Below are positions 34,769-43,991 of a stretch of DNA of 64,000 bases, piece after piece; the stretch's first letter is position 1, and each line of letters opens with the position of its first letter. Under the pieces are notes generated by a model that was not told the origin of the DNA, searched no databases, and saw only the letters and a program-made list of their open reading frames with translations. The stretch covers positions 5,301,001-5,365,000 of the forward strand of contig NZ_CP027860.1 in assembly GCF_003015185.1 (NCBI RefSeq). The letters are read 5' to 3'. The translations under genes and the position numbers were made by a program. This DNA comes from Ahniella affigens (lineage in GTDB: Bacteria > Pseudomonadota > Gammaproteobacteria > Xanthomonadales > Ahniellaceae).

Positions 34769-37135
34769 GTGCGACCACTAACCCGCAAGCTGTTTCGCGA
34801 CCTCTGGCGACTGCGCGCGCAGTCGGCTGCGGTCGTCGCCCTACTCGCGATCGGCATTGGCATGTTGGTGTCATCCCTCGGCATGAAGACCTCGCTTGGC
34901 GAGTCGCGCGATGCCTACTATCGCGACGACCGCTTGTCGGACCTGCAATTGCAGTTGGTGCGTGCGCCGATGCGGCTGACCGAACGCATCGCCAGTCTGC
35001 CCGGCGTCCAGGCCATCGACGCTCGGGTCGCCGCGCCGGCACTGCTTGGCCTCCCAGGCATCGACGAGCAGATCACGGCCAAATTGTTGTCGCTCGATGT
35101 GCCCGACAAGACGCCCGTCAACCAACCGTGGCTGGTACAGGGACGCTGGCCTGAGCCTTTGCTTGGGAGCCAGGAGATCGTCGTCAACCAAGCCTTCATG
35201 GAAGCGCACGGCCTGCAACCGGGTGACACCCTCGCGGCTACGATCCGCGGTGGTCGCGAAACGTTCAAGATCGTGGGGATGGCAAACTCGCCCGAATTCG
35301 TGTTCGTCAGTCCGCCCGGCCAGATGTTCCCGCAGCCCGATCGCTACGCGTTGATCTGGATGCTTCGCCCGGCGCTGGAGCAGGCGGCCGATCTTGACGG
35401 TGCGTTCAATGATTTGGTGCTGCGGCTTTCGCCGAATGCGGATGTGGCGGCCATCAAGGCGTCGCTGCAAAGCCTGCTCGGGCGCTATGGCGCCCAGACG
35501 GCACAAGGTCGCGACCGCATACCGTCGGCACGGTTTCTCGATCAGGAACTCGATCAATTGGCCACCATGGCCAAGTTGATTCCGCCTGCATTCTTGGCCG
35601 TGGCCGCGTTCCTGCTGAATGTTGCGCTGACCAGGCTCGTCGAGGCCGAGCGCGCCAACATCGGGCTGCTGAAAGCGTTTGGCTTTCTGCCGGGTGAGGT
35701 GGCACTGAACTATCTCGGTATGTCGCTCGTGCTGGTGATTCTCGGCATGGTGCTCGGCGCAGCGCTCGCGCAGTATCTCGGTGAAATGATGGCAGCGCTT
35801 TATCTCAAGGTGTACCGCTTGCCCAGCCTGCCGTTCGAAACCACGTGGGACGCTTGGCTGATCGCCGTGGCCGTGGCGAGCCTCGCCGGGCTTGCTGGCT
35901 CCATCAATGCGGTCCGCCGCGTGTTGAAACTCAGCGCCGCCGCTGCGTTGATGCCAGCGCCGCCGCCCGCGTTTCAACACGGCAGCCGGCTGTTCGAACG
36001 TCTGACGCGGCAGTTTGATGCCCTCACGCGCGTCGTGCTTCGGCGGATTCTGGGGTTTCCGCGCCGCTCACTGACAACCATTGCCGGTGTGGTGTGCGCC
36101 CTGTCGTTGCTGATTCTCGCGCGGCAGTTTCCGATCGCGATTCAGCAATTGCTGGAAGTCAGCTTTGACCATGCCAGGCGCCAGGATCTGAGTCTGACCT
36201 TGATCGAAGCCGGTGGCACCGACACCTTGCAGGCGCTCCGCCGCCTGCCGGGTACGATCCAGATCGAACCGTTCCGCAATGTGCCAGCGCTGTTTCGCTA
36301 TCGAACCCAGTCCGCTGATGAGGCCATCGTTGGGTTGATGCCCGATGCCGAACTGGAGCGCCTTGTCGATTTCAACGGGCTCCCGCAACGTGTCCGCGAT
36401 GATGGCCTGATCATCACGCAAGGATTGGCGCGGCAACTCGGTGCGGGCGTGGGTGATCGCATCGACGTCAAGATCACCACGGGCCGCCAGGTGGACCTCC
36501 AGTTGCCGGTACTGGCTGTGGTCACCGTGAGTGCCGGCAACAATGCGTACGTGAGTCTCAGCCAATTGGGTGAAGTCTTGCAGGAGCCGGGTCGAATCGG
36601 CGGTGCGCATGTGCGCATTGATCCGGCCGAACTCCCCGCGTTTCATCAAGCTGTCCGCGAGATGCCCATTGTGGCCGGTGTCAGCGATCTGAAACGGGCG
36701 CGGGCGTCGCTCGCGCGCACTTTTGAAGAAGGCGCAGGCGTCATGACCGGCATCTTTGTGACCTTTGCCGTGCTGATGAGTGTAGGTATCGCGTTTGCGA
36801 CCAGCTCGGTGACGCTGGCCGAACAGCGTCGCGATCTTGCCACGCTGCAGGTGCTCGGTTTCAGCCGCCGCGAGGTCTCCTACGTGCTGCTCGCCGAGAT
36901 TGGTGTGCTGACGCTGCTCAGCTTGCCACTCGGCGTGCTGATTGGCCATTGGTTTGCAATGGCGTTTCTAAAGGCCATGGCCACTGACCTGTTTACCTTC
37001 CCGATGCGCTTCGAACCGGCCGCGTACGCCGCCTCTGCCGCGATCGTGCTGGCCGCGATCATCGGCGCCAGCCTCCTGGTTCGCCGCGAGATCGATCGCA
37101 TCAACCTGGTTGAAAGTTTGAAATCGAGAGAATGA
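34769..37135 (+). CDS. ABC transporter permease (FtsX/MacB-like, two FtsX modules)
   Basis: The 788-residue permease has an N-terminal membrane helix (AAVVALLAIGIGMLVSSLG), a large periplasmic domain (about 40-260), three helices (about 270-375), then a second such unit: a helix at about 430, a periplasmic domain, and three helices near 660-770 (FVTFAVLMSVGIAFATSSVTLAE; LGFSRREVSYVLLAEIGVL). This duplicated FtsX arrangement resembles macrolide- or lipoprotein-type exporters. The start is likely GTG 34769, four bases after the ATPase stop; the frame is open from 34655 inside the ATPase gene. The substrate is unknown. Confidence 0.9.
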   Translation: MRPLTRKLFRDLWRLRAQSAAVVALLAIGIGMLVSSLGMKTSLGESRDAYYRDDRLSDLQLQLVRAPMRLTERIASLPGVQAIDARVAAPALLGLPGIDEQITAKLLSLDVPDKTPVNQPWLVQGRWPEPLLGSQEIVVNQAFMEAHGLQPGDTLAATIRGGRETFKIVGMANSPEFVFVSPPGQMFPQPDRYALIWMLRPALEQAADLDGAFNDLVLRLSPNADVAAIKASLQSLLGRYGAQTAQGRDRIPSARFLDQELDQLATMAKLIPPAFLAVAAFLLNVALTRLVEAERANIGLLKAFGFLPGEVALNYLGMSLVLVILGMVLGAALAQYLGEMMAALYLKVYRLPSLPFETTWDAWLIAVAVASLAGLAGSINAVRRVLKLSAAAALMPAPPPAFQHGSRLFERLTRQFDALTRVVLRRILGFPRRSLTTIAGVVCALSLLILARQFPIAIQQLLEVSFDHARRQDLSLTLIEAGGTDTLQALRRLPGTIQIEPFRNVPALFRYRTQSADEAIVGLMPDAELERLVDFNGLPQRVRDDGLIITQGLARQLGAGVGDRIDVKITTGRQVDLQLPVLAVVTVSAGNNAYVSLSQLGEVLQEPGRIGGAHVRIDPAELPAFHQAVREMPIVAGVSDLKRARASLARTFEEGAGVMTGIFVTFAVLMSVGIAFATSSVTLAEQRRDLATLQVLGFSRREVSYVLLAEIGVLTLLSLPLGVLIGHWFAMAFLKAMATDLFTFPMRFEPAAYAASAAIVLAAIIGASLLVRREIDRINLVESLKSRE

Positions 37136-38280
37136 TCATGGTCCTGTCTGCCCGCCAACGTACCCGCTGGATCGGCCTCCTCATCGGCCTTGTCGTGCTC
37201 GCGTTGTTTGGCTTGGCCTGGTGGCCGAAGCCAATCACCGTGCAGACATTTGGCGCGCGCGAACAGCCCTTGTCGGTCGAGCGCGTCGACCAAGGCTATG
37301 CCCGTGTTCGCGAGTTGTATCTGATCACGGCGCCCGTAGCCGGCAACCTGTCTCGTATTGAGCTGGAGCCGGGTGACGCCGTTGTCGCCGACACGCCATT
37401 GACCGAGCTTGCGCCGCTGACCAGCACGCCGCTTGATCCCCGTGCCCGTGCGATGGCCGAAGCGGCGGTGGGTGCCGCCCGCGCGCAAGTGCAACAGGCG
37501 GAGGCACTGCTCGGCTCCAATCGCGATTTGCGGGAGCGTAGTGAGCAGATGTTTGCCGATCGACTGATTCCGGAGCGTGATCTCACGGCCGTGCGTGCGG
37601 CCGAACGCGAGTCCGAAGCCCGCCTTGCGGCCGCGCGCGCGAGCCTTAGACAAGCACAAGCCAACGCCGCCTGGGATGCGCAAGGCAACGGTCGCACCTT
37701 GGCGCTGCGGGCGCCGATTTCCGGCGTCGTGTTGAAGCGGTATCACGAGAGCGCCGGTGCCGTGGCTGCCGGCACACCACTGCTCGAACTCGGCGATCCA
37801 AACGATCTTGAAATCGTCGCCGAGTTTTTGTCCCAGGAAGCCGCGGGCATAAACGTGGGCGCCCGCGCGCAGATCGAAGCGTGGGGCGGTCCGCCGATAC
37901 CCGCCGAAGTCAGTCGGGTGGAACCGCTTGGCGAATTAAAGATCTCTGCGCTGGGTGTTGAAGAACGCCGCGTGCGCGTGATCTTGGCGCTGAAGGCGCC
38001 TGCACCAAAGCTCGGCCATGGCTATCAAGTCGATGCGCGTGTGACCGTGCTCGACTTGCCCAACGTTCTCGTGGTCCCACTCGAGGCCCTGCAACGCGAC
38101 GGCGCCGACTGGCGCGTGTGGACCGTCAAGGATGATCGAGCAACACCTGTGCCCGTCACAGTGGGCGCCAATGACGGCCGCTACCGACAAATCCTGAGCG
38201 GGTTGTTGACCGGCCAGCCAGTGCTGGTCAATCCGCCGGCGACGCTCGTTAGTGGTGATCGGGTCGCGATGGGGCCTTGA
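37132..38280 (+). CDS. HlyD/RND-type periplasmic adaptor subunit
   Basis: This is the membrane-fusion protein of the ABC exporter encoded with 34048-37135. The 382 residues have an N-terminal membrane anchor (about 11-32), a lipoyl-like half motif (ITAPVAGNLSRIELEPGDAV), an alpha-helical hairpin rich in Ala/Glu/Arg (about 105-180), the second lipoyl half (ALRAPISGVVLKRYHESAGAV) and beta-barrel domains (GDPNDLEIVAEFLSQEA; YQVDARVTVLD). ATGA overlap with the permease shows coupling; a second ATG at 37138 is possible. No outer-membrane factor follows, so it would need a TolC-like protein encoded elsewhere. Confidence 0.92.
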   Translation: MIMVLSARQRTRWIGLLIGLVVLALFGLAWWPKPITVQTFGAREQPLSVERVDQGYARVRELYLITAPVAGNLSRIELEPGDAVVADTPLTELAPLTSTPLDPRARAMAEAAVGAARAQVQQAEALLGSNRDLRERSEQMFADRLIPERDLTAVRAAERESEARLAAARASLRQAQANAAWDAQGNGRTLALRAPISGVVLKRYHESAGAVAAGTPLLELGDPNDLEIVAEFLSQEAAGINVGARAQIEAWGGPPIPAEVSRVEPLGELKISALGVEERRVRVILALKAPAPKLGHGYQVDARVTVLDLPNVLVVPLEALQRDGADWRVWTVKDDRATPVPVTVGANDGRYRQILSGLLTGQPVLVNPPATLVSGDRVAMGP

Positions 38281-38451
38281 GTAAGCACTGGCGCGGGAGC
38301 AAATCCCCCGCTCTCATCAAACATCATCCAAGGCATTGTTTTGTCGTCATTCCAGCAAAACAGACTATGTGGAAGCGTCTTTGGTGGCTGCATTCATAGC
38401 GCCTGACACCGTCGCAGGGGCGCCTACTATCTTGTCGTCATCCCGACGAAA

Positions 38452-38700
38452 CAGACTGTGTGAAAACAACAAGGGACTGGTTCGAGCAACCTAGCCGATC
38501 GGGTTCGGAAGCGATGATGAGTGCAAATGATGGGTCAGTTTGTCGCGAGCCTGAAACCCACCCCGGATCAAGTCCGGGGTGACGAATCGCGAGAGTGTCC
38601 GTCGAGGCAAAGTCGTTGCTTCAGACGCTAGAATGGATCGGTTCCCCAAGGAGTTCCAATCCACCTCTCGTCACCCCGGACTTGATCCGGGGTGGGTTTG
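38452..38700 (+). repeat. 249-bp dispersed repeat, full copy 1
   Basis: It starts with CAGACTGTGTGAAAAC and ends GATCCGGGGTGGGTTTG. Inside are two REP-like palindromes with the core CCCCGGATCAAGTCCGGGG, in opposite orientations about 120 bp apart, plus conserved blocks CTGGTTCGAGCAACCTAGCC and CCAAGGAGTTCCAATC. The copy at 42588-42836 has exactly the same length and aligns without obvious gaps. Confidence 0.85.
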
Positions 38701-38983
38701 AAGGTCTTGCAGCCGCACCGAGGCTATGTTGAAGCGCCAAATATTGTCCTGCCCAAAGGTTTTCACACAGTCTGGAAAGTCGGGATCCAGAATACTTGCG
38801 GCACCGCGGCCAGATTGCCCTGGGTCCCGACTTTCGTCGGGATGACGAATTGGGGTGGCGCCGCAAACTCCTGATGCTTTCACACATTCTGGAAAGCTGG
38901 CATGACAGCGAGTAGGCCCAGCACTACCTCCAGCTCGGGACAATAGTTTGATGCGCGAATAAGCGCACCAAAGGGGCGGCTGG

Positions 38984-39030
38984 ACTCCCCCGCGATCGCG
39001 AGAGAGGGACGGGGAGGGGGCTACTTGCGA
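38984..39030. repeat. G+C-rich palindromic element, part copy
   Basis: ACTCCCCCGCGATCGCG followed by GGGGAGGGGGCTACTTGCGA matches the inner palindrome and right end of the complete copy at 20398-20499. It sits about 20 bases past the coaX stop codon (minus strand) and may serve as its 3' end structure. Confidence 0.6.
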
Positions 39031-39048
39031 CTGACCAGACTGCGCAAA

Positions 39049-39786
39049 TCACCGATCCAGCAGCAACAAACCCTGAAACACCAGATCGCGTTGCAGCGTG
39101 ACCGGTTGAATCAGCAGACCGGCCAACGTCTCCGCGCCACCGCCATGCAACCACACTTGCAGATTGCCGGCGCACTGCGCTTCGGCGGTACGAATCGCGC
39201 GCTCGGCAAAACCGGCGGTCGCATGCCACGCGCCACTTTCCAGCGCGTTCTCGGTGTTCGTTGCAAAGTCCTGCACTTTGCCCTCGCGCAACCAATGGAC
39301 ACGCGCAGCCCGAGCCAGCACGGCGGCGCGCATCGTTTCTGGACCAGGTGCGATCCAGCCGCCGTGATGCAAGCCGCTGGCATCGACAAAATCTGCAGTC
39401 AAAGCGGTGCCACACCCGATGATCAACGTGTCCCGCGTCGTTTTGGCCGCCACCAGCGCCGTCAGAAATCGATCGACACCCAGCCGCTTCGGTTCATTGA
39501 CTGCAGACCGCAATGCTCCCGCATGGGTCTCCGCGGTCACCCGCGTCAGGGCGATGCCAGGCCAGATTTCCTGGATGCTGGCGAGCGCTGCCTGGGTCAC
39601 CAGTTCATGTGCCACTGCAGCGACCCGCACGCGCTCCGGTCGGGCCAGATCGGCCAGACCGCGGGCCAGAATGTTGCGCCAATCACCATCACCGTGATTG
39701 ACCGCAAACGCGCGCAACACCACGCCGTTTTGCACTTCGGCGTATTTGAGTCGGGAATTGCCCAGATCGATCAATAGCTCATTCAT
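39049..39786 (-). CDS. coaX: Type III pantothenate kinase
   Basis: CoaX phosphorylates pantothenate, the first step of coenzyme A synthesis, in the cytoplasm. The 245 residues show the ASKHA-fold motifs: the N-terminal L-L-I-D-L-G-N-S-R-L-K (phosphate-binding Asp7/Asn10), E-P-K-R-L-G-V-D-R-F-L-T-A-L-V (pantothenate/dimer region), and I-G-C-G-T-A-L-T-A-D-F-V (phosphate 2) with H-H-G-G-W-I-A-P-G. I chose ATG 39786 (MNELL); an upstream in-frame start at 39798 adds four residues. It overlaps the end of birA (birA stop 39779), a common pairing, so both are probably one transcript. Confidence 0.95.
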   Translation of the reverse strand: MNELLIDLGNSRLKYAEVQNGVVLRAFAVNHGDGDWRNILARGLADLARPERVRVAAVAHELVTQAALASIQEIWPGIALTRVTAETHAGALRSAVNEPKRLGVDRFLTALVAAKTTRDTLIIGCGTALTADFVDASGLHHGGWIAPGPETMRAAVLARAARVHWLREGKVQDFATNTENALESGAWHATAGFAERAIRTAEAQCAGNLQVWLHGGGAETLAGLLIQPVTLQRDLVFQGLLLLDR

Positions 39787-40564
39787 GACGGCGCACACTC
39801 AGTTCTCCAGCCTCGAATGCTCGCACAAGTCCTGCTTGTTCCAGCAAGAGCCGTCCGTTGGGATCCACGCCGACCATGATGCCGGTTTCGGTGCCGCCCA
39901 GTTGCACGCGTTGACCGAACAACGCATCCAGAGCCGCGAAACGCGGCTGAAACGGCGCGAAGCCTTCCGCTGCAAATAACCGCAGCCCTTGCATTAACTC
40001 GGCCAGGAGCGCCGCCGCCAGTTCGGTTCGCGTCGCCGTGAGCCCCGCCTCACGCAGGTCAGCGACCGGCTGCAAAGCGGCATCGCGCGCGGCCTCACGC
40101 AGTCGGACATTGATACCAAAGCCAATCACCACCCGACTGTGCTGATCAGCCGGCGGCAACAGCTCAATTAAAATGCCCCCGAGCTTGCGGCCATCGAACC
40201 ACAGGTCATTCGGCCACTTCAGACGCACGGGTGCGCCGAATCGATTCAGGCACTCGGCCAACAACACGCCGACAGCGAGGCTCAAGCCCGAAAGCTCAGC
40301 AAGCCGCCTTGGCAAGCGCAGGCTGACGGATACCAACAGCGAGCCCATGGGCTCGGAGACCCACGTCCGCGCGAGGCGACCGCGGCCAGCCGTTTGCTGC
40401 TCCGCGAGCAGCACGCGTGTGGTGGCGTCGGCATCACCCAGGCGCAGCAGATCGGCATTGGTCGAGCCCGTTTCGGCGACGACATCGACCGACAGTGGCG
40501 AAAATGCCGCCAGGGCGTGGCGAAGGGTGTTCGGATCGAGTGCGGATTCCAGGTCGGAAGTCAT
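39779..40564 (-). CDS. birA: Biotin--[acetyl-CoA-carboxylase] ligase, lacking DNA-binding domain
   Basis: BirA activates biotin to biotinyl-AMP and attaches it to the biotin carrier of acetyl-CoA carboxylase. The 261 residues begin directly with the catalytic domain (ETGSTNADLL; GRGRLARTWVS adenylate loop near residues 60-70; LKWPNDLWFDGRKLGGILIE) and end with the SH3-like C-terminal domain (GGTETGIMVGVDPNGRLLL). E. coli BirA has about 321 residues because of an N-terminal helix-turn-helix; here no such domain exists, so it should not be a repressor of biotin genes. I chose ATG 40564; the frame is open to 40618. Confidence 0.95.
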   Translation of the reverse strand: MTSDLESALDPNTLRHALAAFSPLSVDVVAETGSTNADLLRLGDADATTRVLLAEQQTAGRGRLARTWVSEPMGSLLVSVSLRLPRRLAELSGLSLAVGVLLAECLNRFGAPVRLKWPNDLWFDGRKLGGILIELLPPADQHSRVVIGFGINVRLREAARDAALQPVADLREAGLTATRTELAAALLAELMQGLRLFAAEGFAPFQPRFAALDALFGQRVQLGGTETGIMVGVDPNGRLLLEQAGLVRAFEAGELSVRRHE

Positions 40565-40650
40565 GCCCAAAGGCCTGTTCGGGGGCGCGAGTTTGCGCGC
40601 GATCCGGCAAGCGGGCAAGATGCCGACTTTCCAAATTCAAGTCACCGACC

Positions 40651-41817
40651 ATGGCCAAGTCCACTCGTCCCCAAGCTCTCGCCACCCGCGCCATTCATGC
40701 TGGTCAATTTCCCGATCCGTCCACCGGCGCGGTGATGACACCGATCTATGCCACCTCGACCTACGTGCAAAAGAGTCCCGGTGTGCATCAAGGCTTTGAG
40801 TATTCGCGCTCGCATAATCCGACCCGTTTTGCGTGGGAGCGTTGTGTGGCCGATCTCGAAGGCGGCGAACGTGGCTTTGCGTTTGCATCCGGTTTGGCCG
40901 CGACGTCGACCATCTTGGAGTTGCTCGACTCCGGCAGCCACGTCATTGCGATGGACGACTTGTACGGCGGCACGTATCGCTTGTTTGAGCGCGTGCGTCG
41001 GCGCAGCGCCGGGCTCGACTTCAGCTTCATCGATTTGAACGATGCGGCGGCGCTCAAAGGTGCGCTGAAGCCAAACACCAAGATGATCTGGGTTGAAACA
41101 CCGACGAACCCGATGCTGAAGCTCGTCGACCTGACCAAGGTGTCGGCGTTCGCGAAAAAGCACGGCTTGATTTTGGTCGTCGACAACACGTTCTGCTCGC
41201 CCGCGGTCCAGCGCCCACTCGAATACGGTGCGCACATCGTCATGCATTCGGCGACCAAGTATCTGAATGGCCACTCCGATATCGTCGGTGGCGTCGCAAT
41301 CGTCGGCAAGCATCCTGAACTGATTGAGAAAATGGCGTTTCTGCAGAATGCCATTGGCGGCATCCAGGGCCCGTTCGATTCGTTCCTCGCGCTCCGCGGC
41401 GTGAAGACGCTCGCGCTGCGCATGCGCGCACACGGCGAGAACGCGCTGGAACTCGCGAAGTGGCTGGAGACCCATCCGCAGATCGAGCGCTGCATCTATC
41501 CCGGCCTCAAGTCACATCCGCAACACGCGCTCGCGAAGCGTCAGATGGACAACTTCGGCGGCATGATTTCGATCGTCGTCAAAGGTGGCCTGAAGAAGGC
41601 GCGGCGGATGATGGAGCGCTGCGAGCTGTTTGGTCTGGCCGAGTCGCTCGGGGGCGTTGAGAGTCTGGTGAACCATCCGGCGATCATGACGCATGCGTCG
41701 GTGCCGCCGGAAAAGCGCAAAGCACTTGGGATTAGCGATGCGCTGGTGCGCCTGTCGGTGGGCATCGAGGATGTCGAAGACCTGCGCGCCGAACTCGCGC
41801 ACGCACTCGGCAGCTGA
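40651..41817 (+). CDS. Trans-sulfuration PLP enzyme (cystathionine gamma-synthase/lyase family)
   Basis: The 388 residues belong to the Cys/Met metabolism PLP-dependent family. Landmarks are T-R-A-I-H-A-G (12-18), Y-S-R-S-H-N-P-T-R-F (phosphate-binding Tyr/Arg of the partner subunit), A-F-A-S-G-L-A-A-T, V-V-D-N-T-F-C-S-P, and the PLP-lysine loop H-S-A-T-K203-Y-L-N-G-H-S-D. The C-terminal S-L-G-G-V-E-S-L-V-N-H-P is shared by cystathionine gamma-synthases, beta-lyases and gamma-lyases, so the exact reaction is uncertain. The start is ATG 40651; upstream open frame to 40417 overlaps birA. It acts in cysteine/methionine interconversion. Confidence 0.93.
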   Translation: MAKSTRPQALATRAIHAGQFPDPSTGAVMTPIYATSTYVQKSPGVHQGFEYSRSHNPTRFAWERCVADLEGGERGFAFASGLAATSTILELLDSGSHVIAMDDLYGGTYRLFERVRRRSAGLDFSFIDLNDAAALKGALKPNTKMIWVETPTNPMLKLVDLTKVSAFAKKHGLILVVDNTFCSPAVQRPLEYGAHIVMHSATKYLNGHSDIVGGVAIVGKHPELIEKMAFLQNAIGGIQGPFDSFLALRGVKTLALRMRAHGENALELAKWLETHPQIERCIYPGLKSHPQHALAKRQMDNFGGMISIVVKGGLKKARRMMERCELFGLAESLGGVESLVNHPAIMTHASVPPEKRKALGISDALVRLSVGIEDVEDLRAELAHALGS

Positions 41818-41829
41818 TCCGAGCAAGGT

Positions 41830-42480
41830 ATGTATCGGCCGAGTCATTTCGCCGTTGACGACCCCGAGCAGATCGCGGCGTTCCTGGATGCATGTCCCCT
41901 GCTCCATCTGGTGCAAACCAGTGCAGCAGGGCTGGTCGCGAATCCAGTGCCAATGCTGCGGCTCGATCCGGTTGGCGCCGGTATGCGCCTGCTTGGCCAT
42001 GTCGCGCGGGCGAATGGACTGTGGCAGCTGGCTGACACAAACCCTGATGTGCTCGCGATTGCCAGCGGGCCGAATCAATACATCAGCCCGAATTGGTACC
42101 CGGCAAAGGCCGAACATCATCGCGTGGTGCCGACTTGGAATTACCTGAGCTGCCATCTCTACGGCCGCCTCTCGACCTTCGATTCCCGCGAACGCTTGCT
42201 CGATGTGCTGAATCGTCTGACGACGCACTTCGAGGCATCGCAGCCACGGCCTTGGTCGGTTCACGATGCGCCCGCCGACTACATCGACAAGCTGCTCGGC
42301 GCGATTGTTGGTCTGGAACTCACGGTGACCCGGATCGAGTGCAAGTTCAAGCTGAGCCAGAACCATCCGAAAGCGAATCAGGATGGCGTGCTGGCTGGAT
42401 TGGCGGCCGGTGCGGAGACCGACCACGGTGCGCTGCGCGAGTGGATGCGGCAAGTGTTGCAGGACGGGTCAGGCAACTGA
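41830..42480 (+). CDS. FMN-binding negative transcriptional regulator (PaiB-like)
   Basis: This 216-residue protein of the PaiB/FMN_bind_2 family starts with the signature M-Y-R-P-S-H-F. It contains V-A-N-P-V-P-M-L (strand near 38-45), Y-I-S-P-N-W-Y (about 79-85), V-P-T-W-N-Y and K-F-K-L-S-Q-N near the C-terminus, all conserved in the family. Bacillus PaiB was described as a repressor of sporulation and protease genes; biochemically the fold is a split-barrel flavin-binding protein, so the regulatory label is uncertain. It starts 12 bases after the trans-sulfuration enzyme and is probably co-transcribed. Confidence 0.92.
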   Translation: MYRPSHFAVDDPEQIAAFLDACPLLHLVQTSAAGLVANPVPMLRLDPVGAGMRLLGHVARANGLWQLADTNPDVLAIASGPNQYISPNWYPAKAEHHRVVPTWNYLSCHLYGRLSTFDSRERLLDVLNRLTTHFEASQPRPWSVHDAPADYIDKLLGAIVGLELTVTRIECKFKLSQNHPKANQDGVLAGLAAGAETDHGALREWMRQVLQDGSGN

Positions 42481-43040
42481 CGGCTGCATCGTGTCGTTTG
42501 GATACCTTGATCGATGCTCGTCGGTTGTAGCGCTTTGCTGTATCCAACATGAGCCTCGAGGCCAGAGAGCCCTGGACCCCGGCCTTCCAGACTGTGTGAA
42601 AACATCGAAGGACTGGTTCGAGCAACCTAGCCGATCACGATCGGAAGCGATCATGAGCGCAAGCGATGGGTTAGCTTGCCGCGAGATTGAACCCCGCCCC
42701 GGATCAAGTCCGGGGCGACGAATCGCGAGAGTGTCTGTCGAGGCAAAACCGGTGCTTCAGACGCCAGAAAGACGCAGTTTCCCAAGGAGTTCCAATCGCC
42801 CTCTCGTCACCCCGGACTTGATCCGGGGTGGGTTTGCAGTCCCCTCGGTGAAACAAAGCGCCCGCGAAAACAACGAATATTGTCGCGCCGCAACGTGGAG
42901 GGCCGGGGCGTCTAGCACCACCTAGCGACGAACCTCCTCGACACTTGGCAACGCCGTCAAACAAACGACTGATTCTTGGTCCAGATCAAACCGGTTCACC
43001 GAGCAGGCGCTACCATTCGCGTCATATTCTGGAGGCTGCC
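42481..43040. other. Intergenic region with a full repeat copy
   Basis: These 560 bases before phhA hold the 249-bp repeat at 42588-42836 and the phhA promoter and leader. Sequence near 42868-42900 (CGAATATTGTCGCGCC) is loosely similar to 38741-38756 in the other repeat island. I see no gene. Confidence 0.65.
42588..42836 (+). repeat. 249-bp dispersed repeat, full copy 2
   Basis: It is homologous end to end with 38452-38700 in the same orientation. It keeps CAGACTGTGTGAAAAC at the left, two CCCCGGATCAAGTCCGGGG-type palindromes, ACGAATCGCGAGAGTGTC, and CCAAGGAGTTCCAATC. Differences are scattered substitutions, with compensating changes in the palindrome arms (GCCCCGG with CCGGGGC). Confidence 0.85.
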
Positions 43041-43931
43041 ATGGAAACTCCCCGTCGCGTTGAACACCAAATGACCGACAAAGGCTACGTGCCGGTGTAC
43101 ACCACGGCGGTCGTCGAGCAGCCTTGGGCGCAGTACAGCGCCGAAGATCACCAGACGTGGGCGACGTTGTTCAAGCGCCAGCAAGAGATCCTGCAGGACC
43201 GCGCCTGCCCCGAGTTCCTGGAAAATCAGGCCGCGATGGGCATGAATGAATCGCAGATTCCCAAATTCGACGACTTGAATGTCCATCTGAAAAAAGCCAC
43301 CGGATGGAAACTGATTGCCGTCGAGGGCCTGCTGCCGGAGCTCGACTTCTTCATGCATCTGAAGAACCGCGAGTTCCCAGTCACGTGGTGGATCCGGCGT
43401 CCCGATCAGATCGACTACATCGCCGAACCGGATCTGTTCCATGACCTGTTCGGCCATGTGCCGTTGCTGATGAACCCGATCTTTGCCGATTACATGCAAG
43501 CGTACGGCGCCGGCGGTGTGCGCGCATCCACGTTCGGCAACGAGCCACTCAGCAATCTGACGCGTCTGTACTGGTACACCGTGGAGTTCGGCCTGATCAA
43601 CACGCCGAAAGGCCTGCGCATCTATGGCGCGGGCATCTTGTCGTCGAAGGGCGAATCGATCCACTGCCTGGAATCAAACGCACCGAATCGCATCGGCTTT
43701 GATCTGTCGCGCGTCATGCGCACGCGGTACCGAATCGACACGTATCAGAAAACGTATTTCGTCATCGACAGCTTTGAACAGCTGTTCCGCGCCACGGTCG
43801 ATCCGGATTTCGGTCCGATCTACTATCACTTGAAGGGCGCTGAATCAGTTCCGGCGGGCACGGTCCTGGACACCGATACCGTTTTCAATCGCGGGACCGG
43901 TGAGGGTTGGCTGACTGACGGCGACGTGTAA
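43041..43931 (+). CDS. phhA: Phenylalanine-4-hydroxylase
   Basis: PhhA converts phenylalanine to tyrosine using tetrahydropterin and O2. The 296 residues match the bacterial monomeric enzyme: V-P-V-Y-T-T near residue 17, the pterin region around L-L-P-E-L-D-F-F, and iron ligands H134 and H139 in F-H-D-L-F-G-H-V-P-L-L plus E182 in W-Y-T-V-E-F-G-L. I chose ATG 43041 because GGAGG lies six bases upstream; the frame is open from 42945. No pterin carbinolamine dehydratase (phhB) or tyrB gene is adjacent, unlike the Pseudomonas phh operon. Confidence 0.96.
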   Translation: METPRRVEHQMTDKGYVPVYTTAVVEQPWAQYSAEDHQTWATLFKRQQEILQDRACPEFLENQAAMGMNESQIPKFDDLNVHLKKATGWKLIAVEGLLPELDFFMHLKNREFPVTWWIRRPDQIDYIAEPDLFHDLFGHVPLLMNPIFADYMQAYGAGGVRASTFGNEPLSNLTRLYWYTVEFGLINTPKGLRIYGAGILSSKGESIHCLESNAPNRIGFDLSRVMRTRYRIDTYQKTYFVIDSFEQLFRATVDPDFGPIYYHLKGAESVPAGTVLDTDTVFNRGTGEGWLTDGDV

Positions 43932-43991
43932 GCGTCCGGTGCCGAACACAGGATGACTGGGCGCCCTAATCCAATCAGGCGCGCCGTTCGT

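Larger units (their letters stand above)
38281..39048. other. Repeat-filled intergenic island
   Basis: These 768 bases hold no supported gene. They contain a full 249-bp repeat (38452-38700); short repeats of CAGACTGTGTGAAA or its complement near 38362, 38452, 38762 and 38879; a hairpin formed by CCCGAC/GTCGGG at 38825-38840; and a G+C-rich palindrome part-copy (38984-39030). The ABC exporter operon ends on the left and coaX ends on the right, so transcription converges here. Confidence 0.75.
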
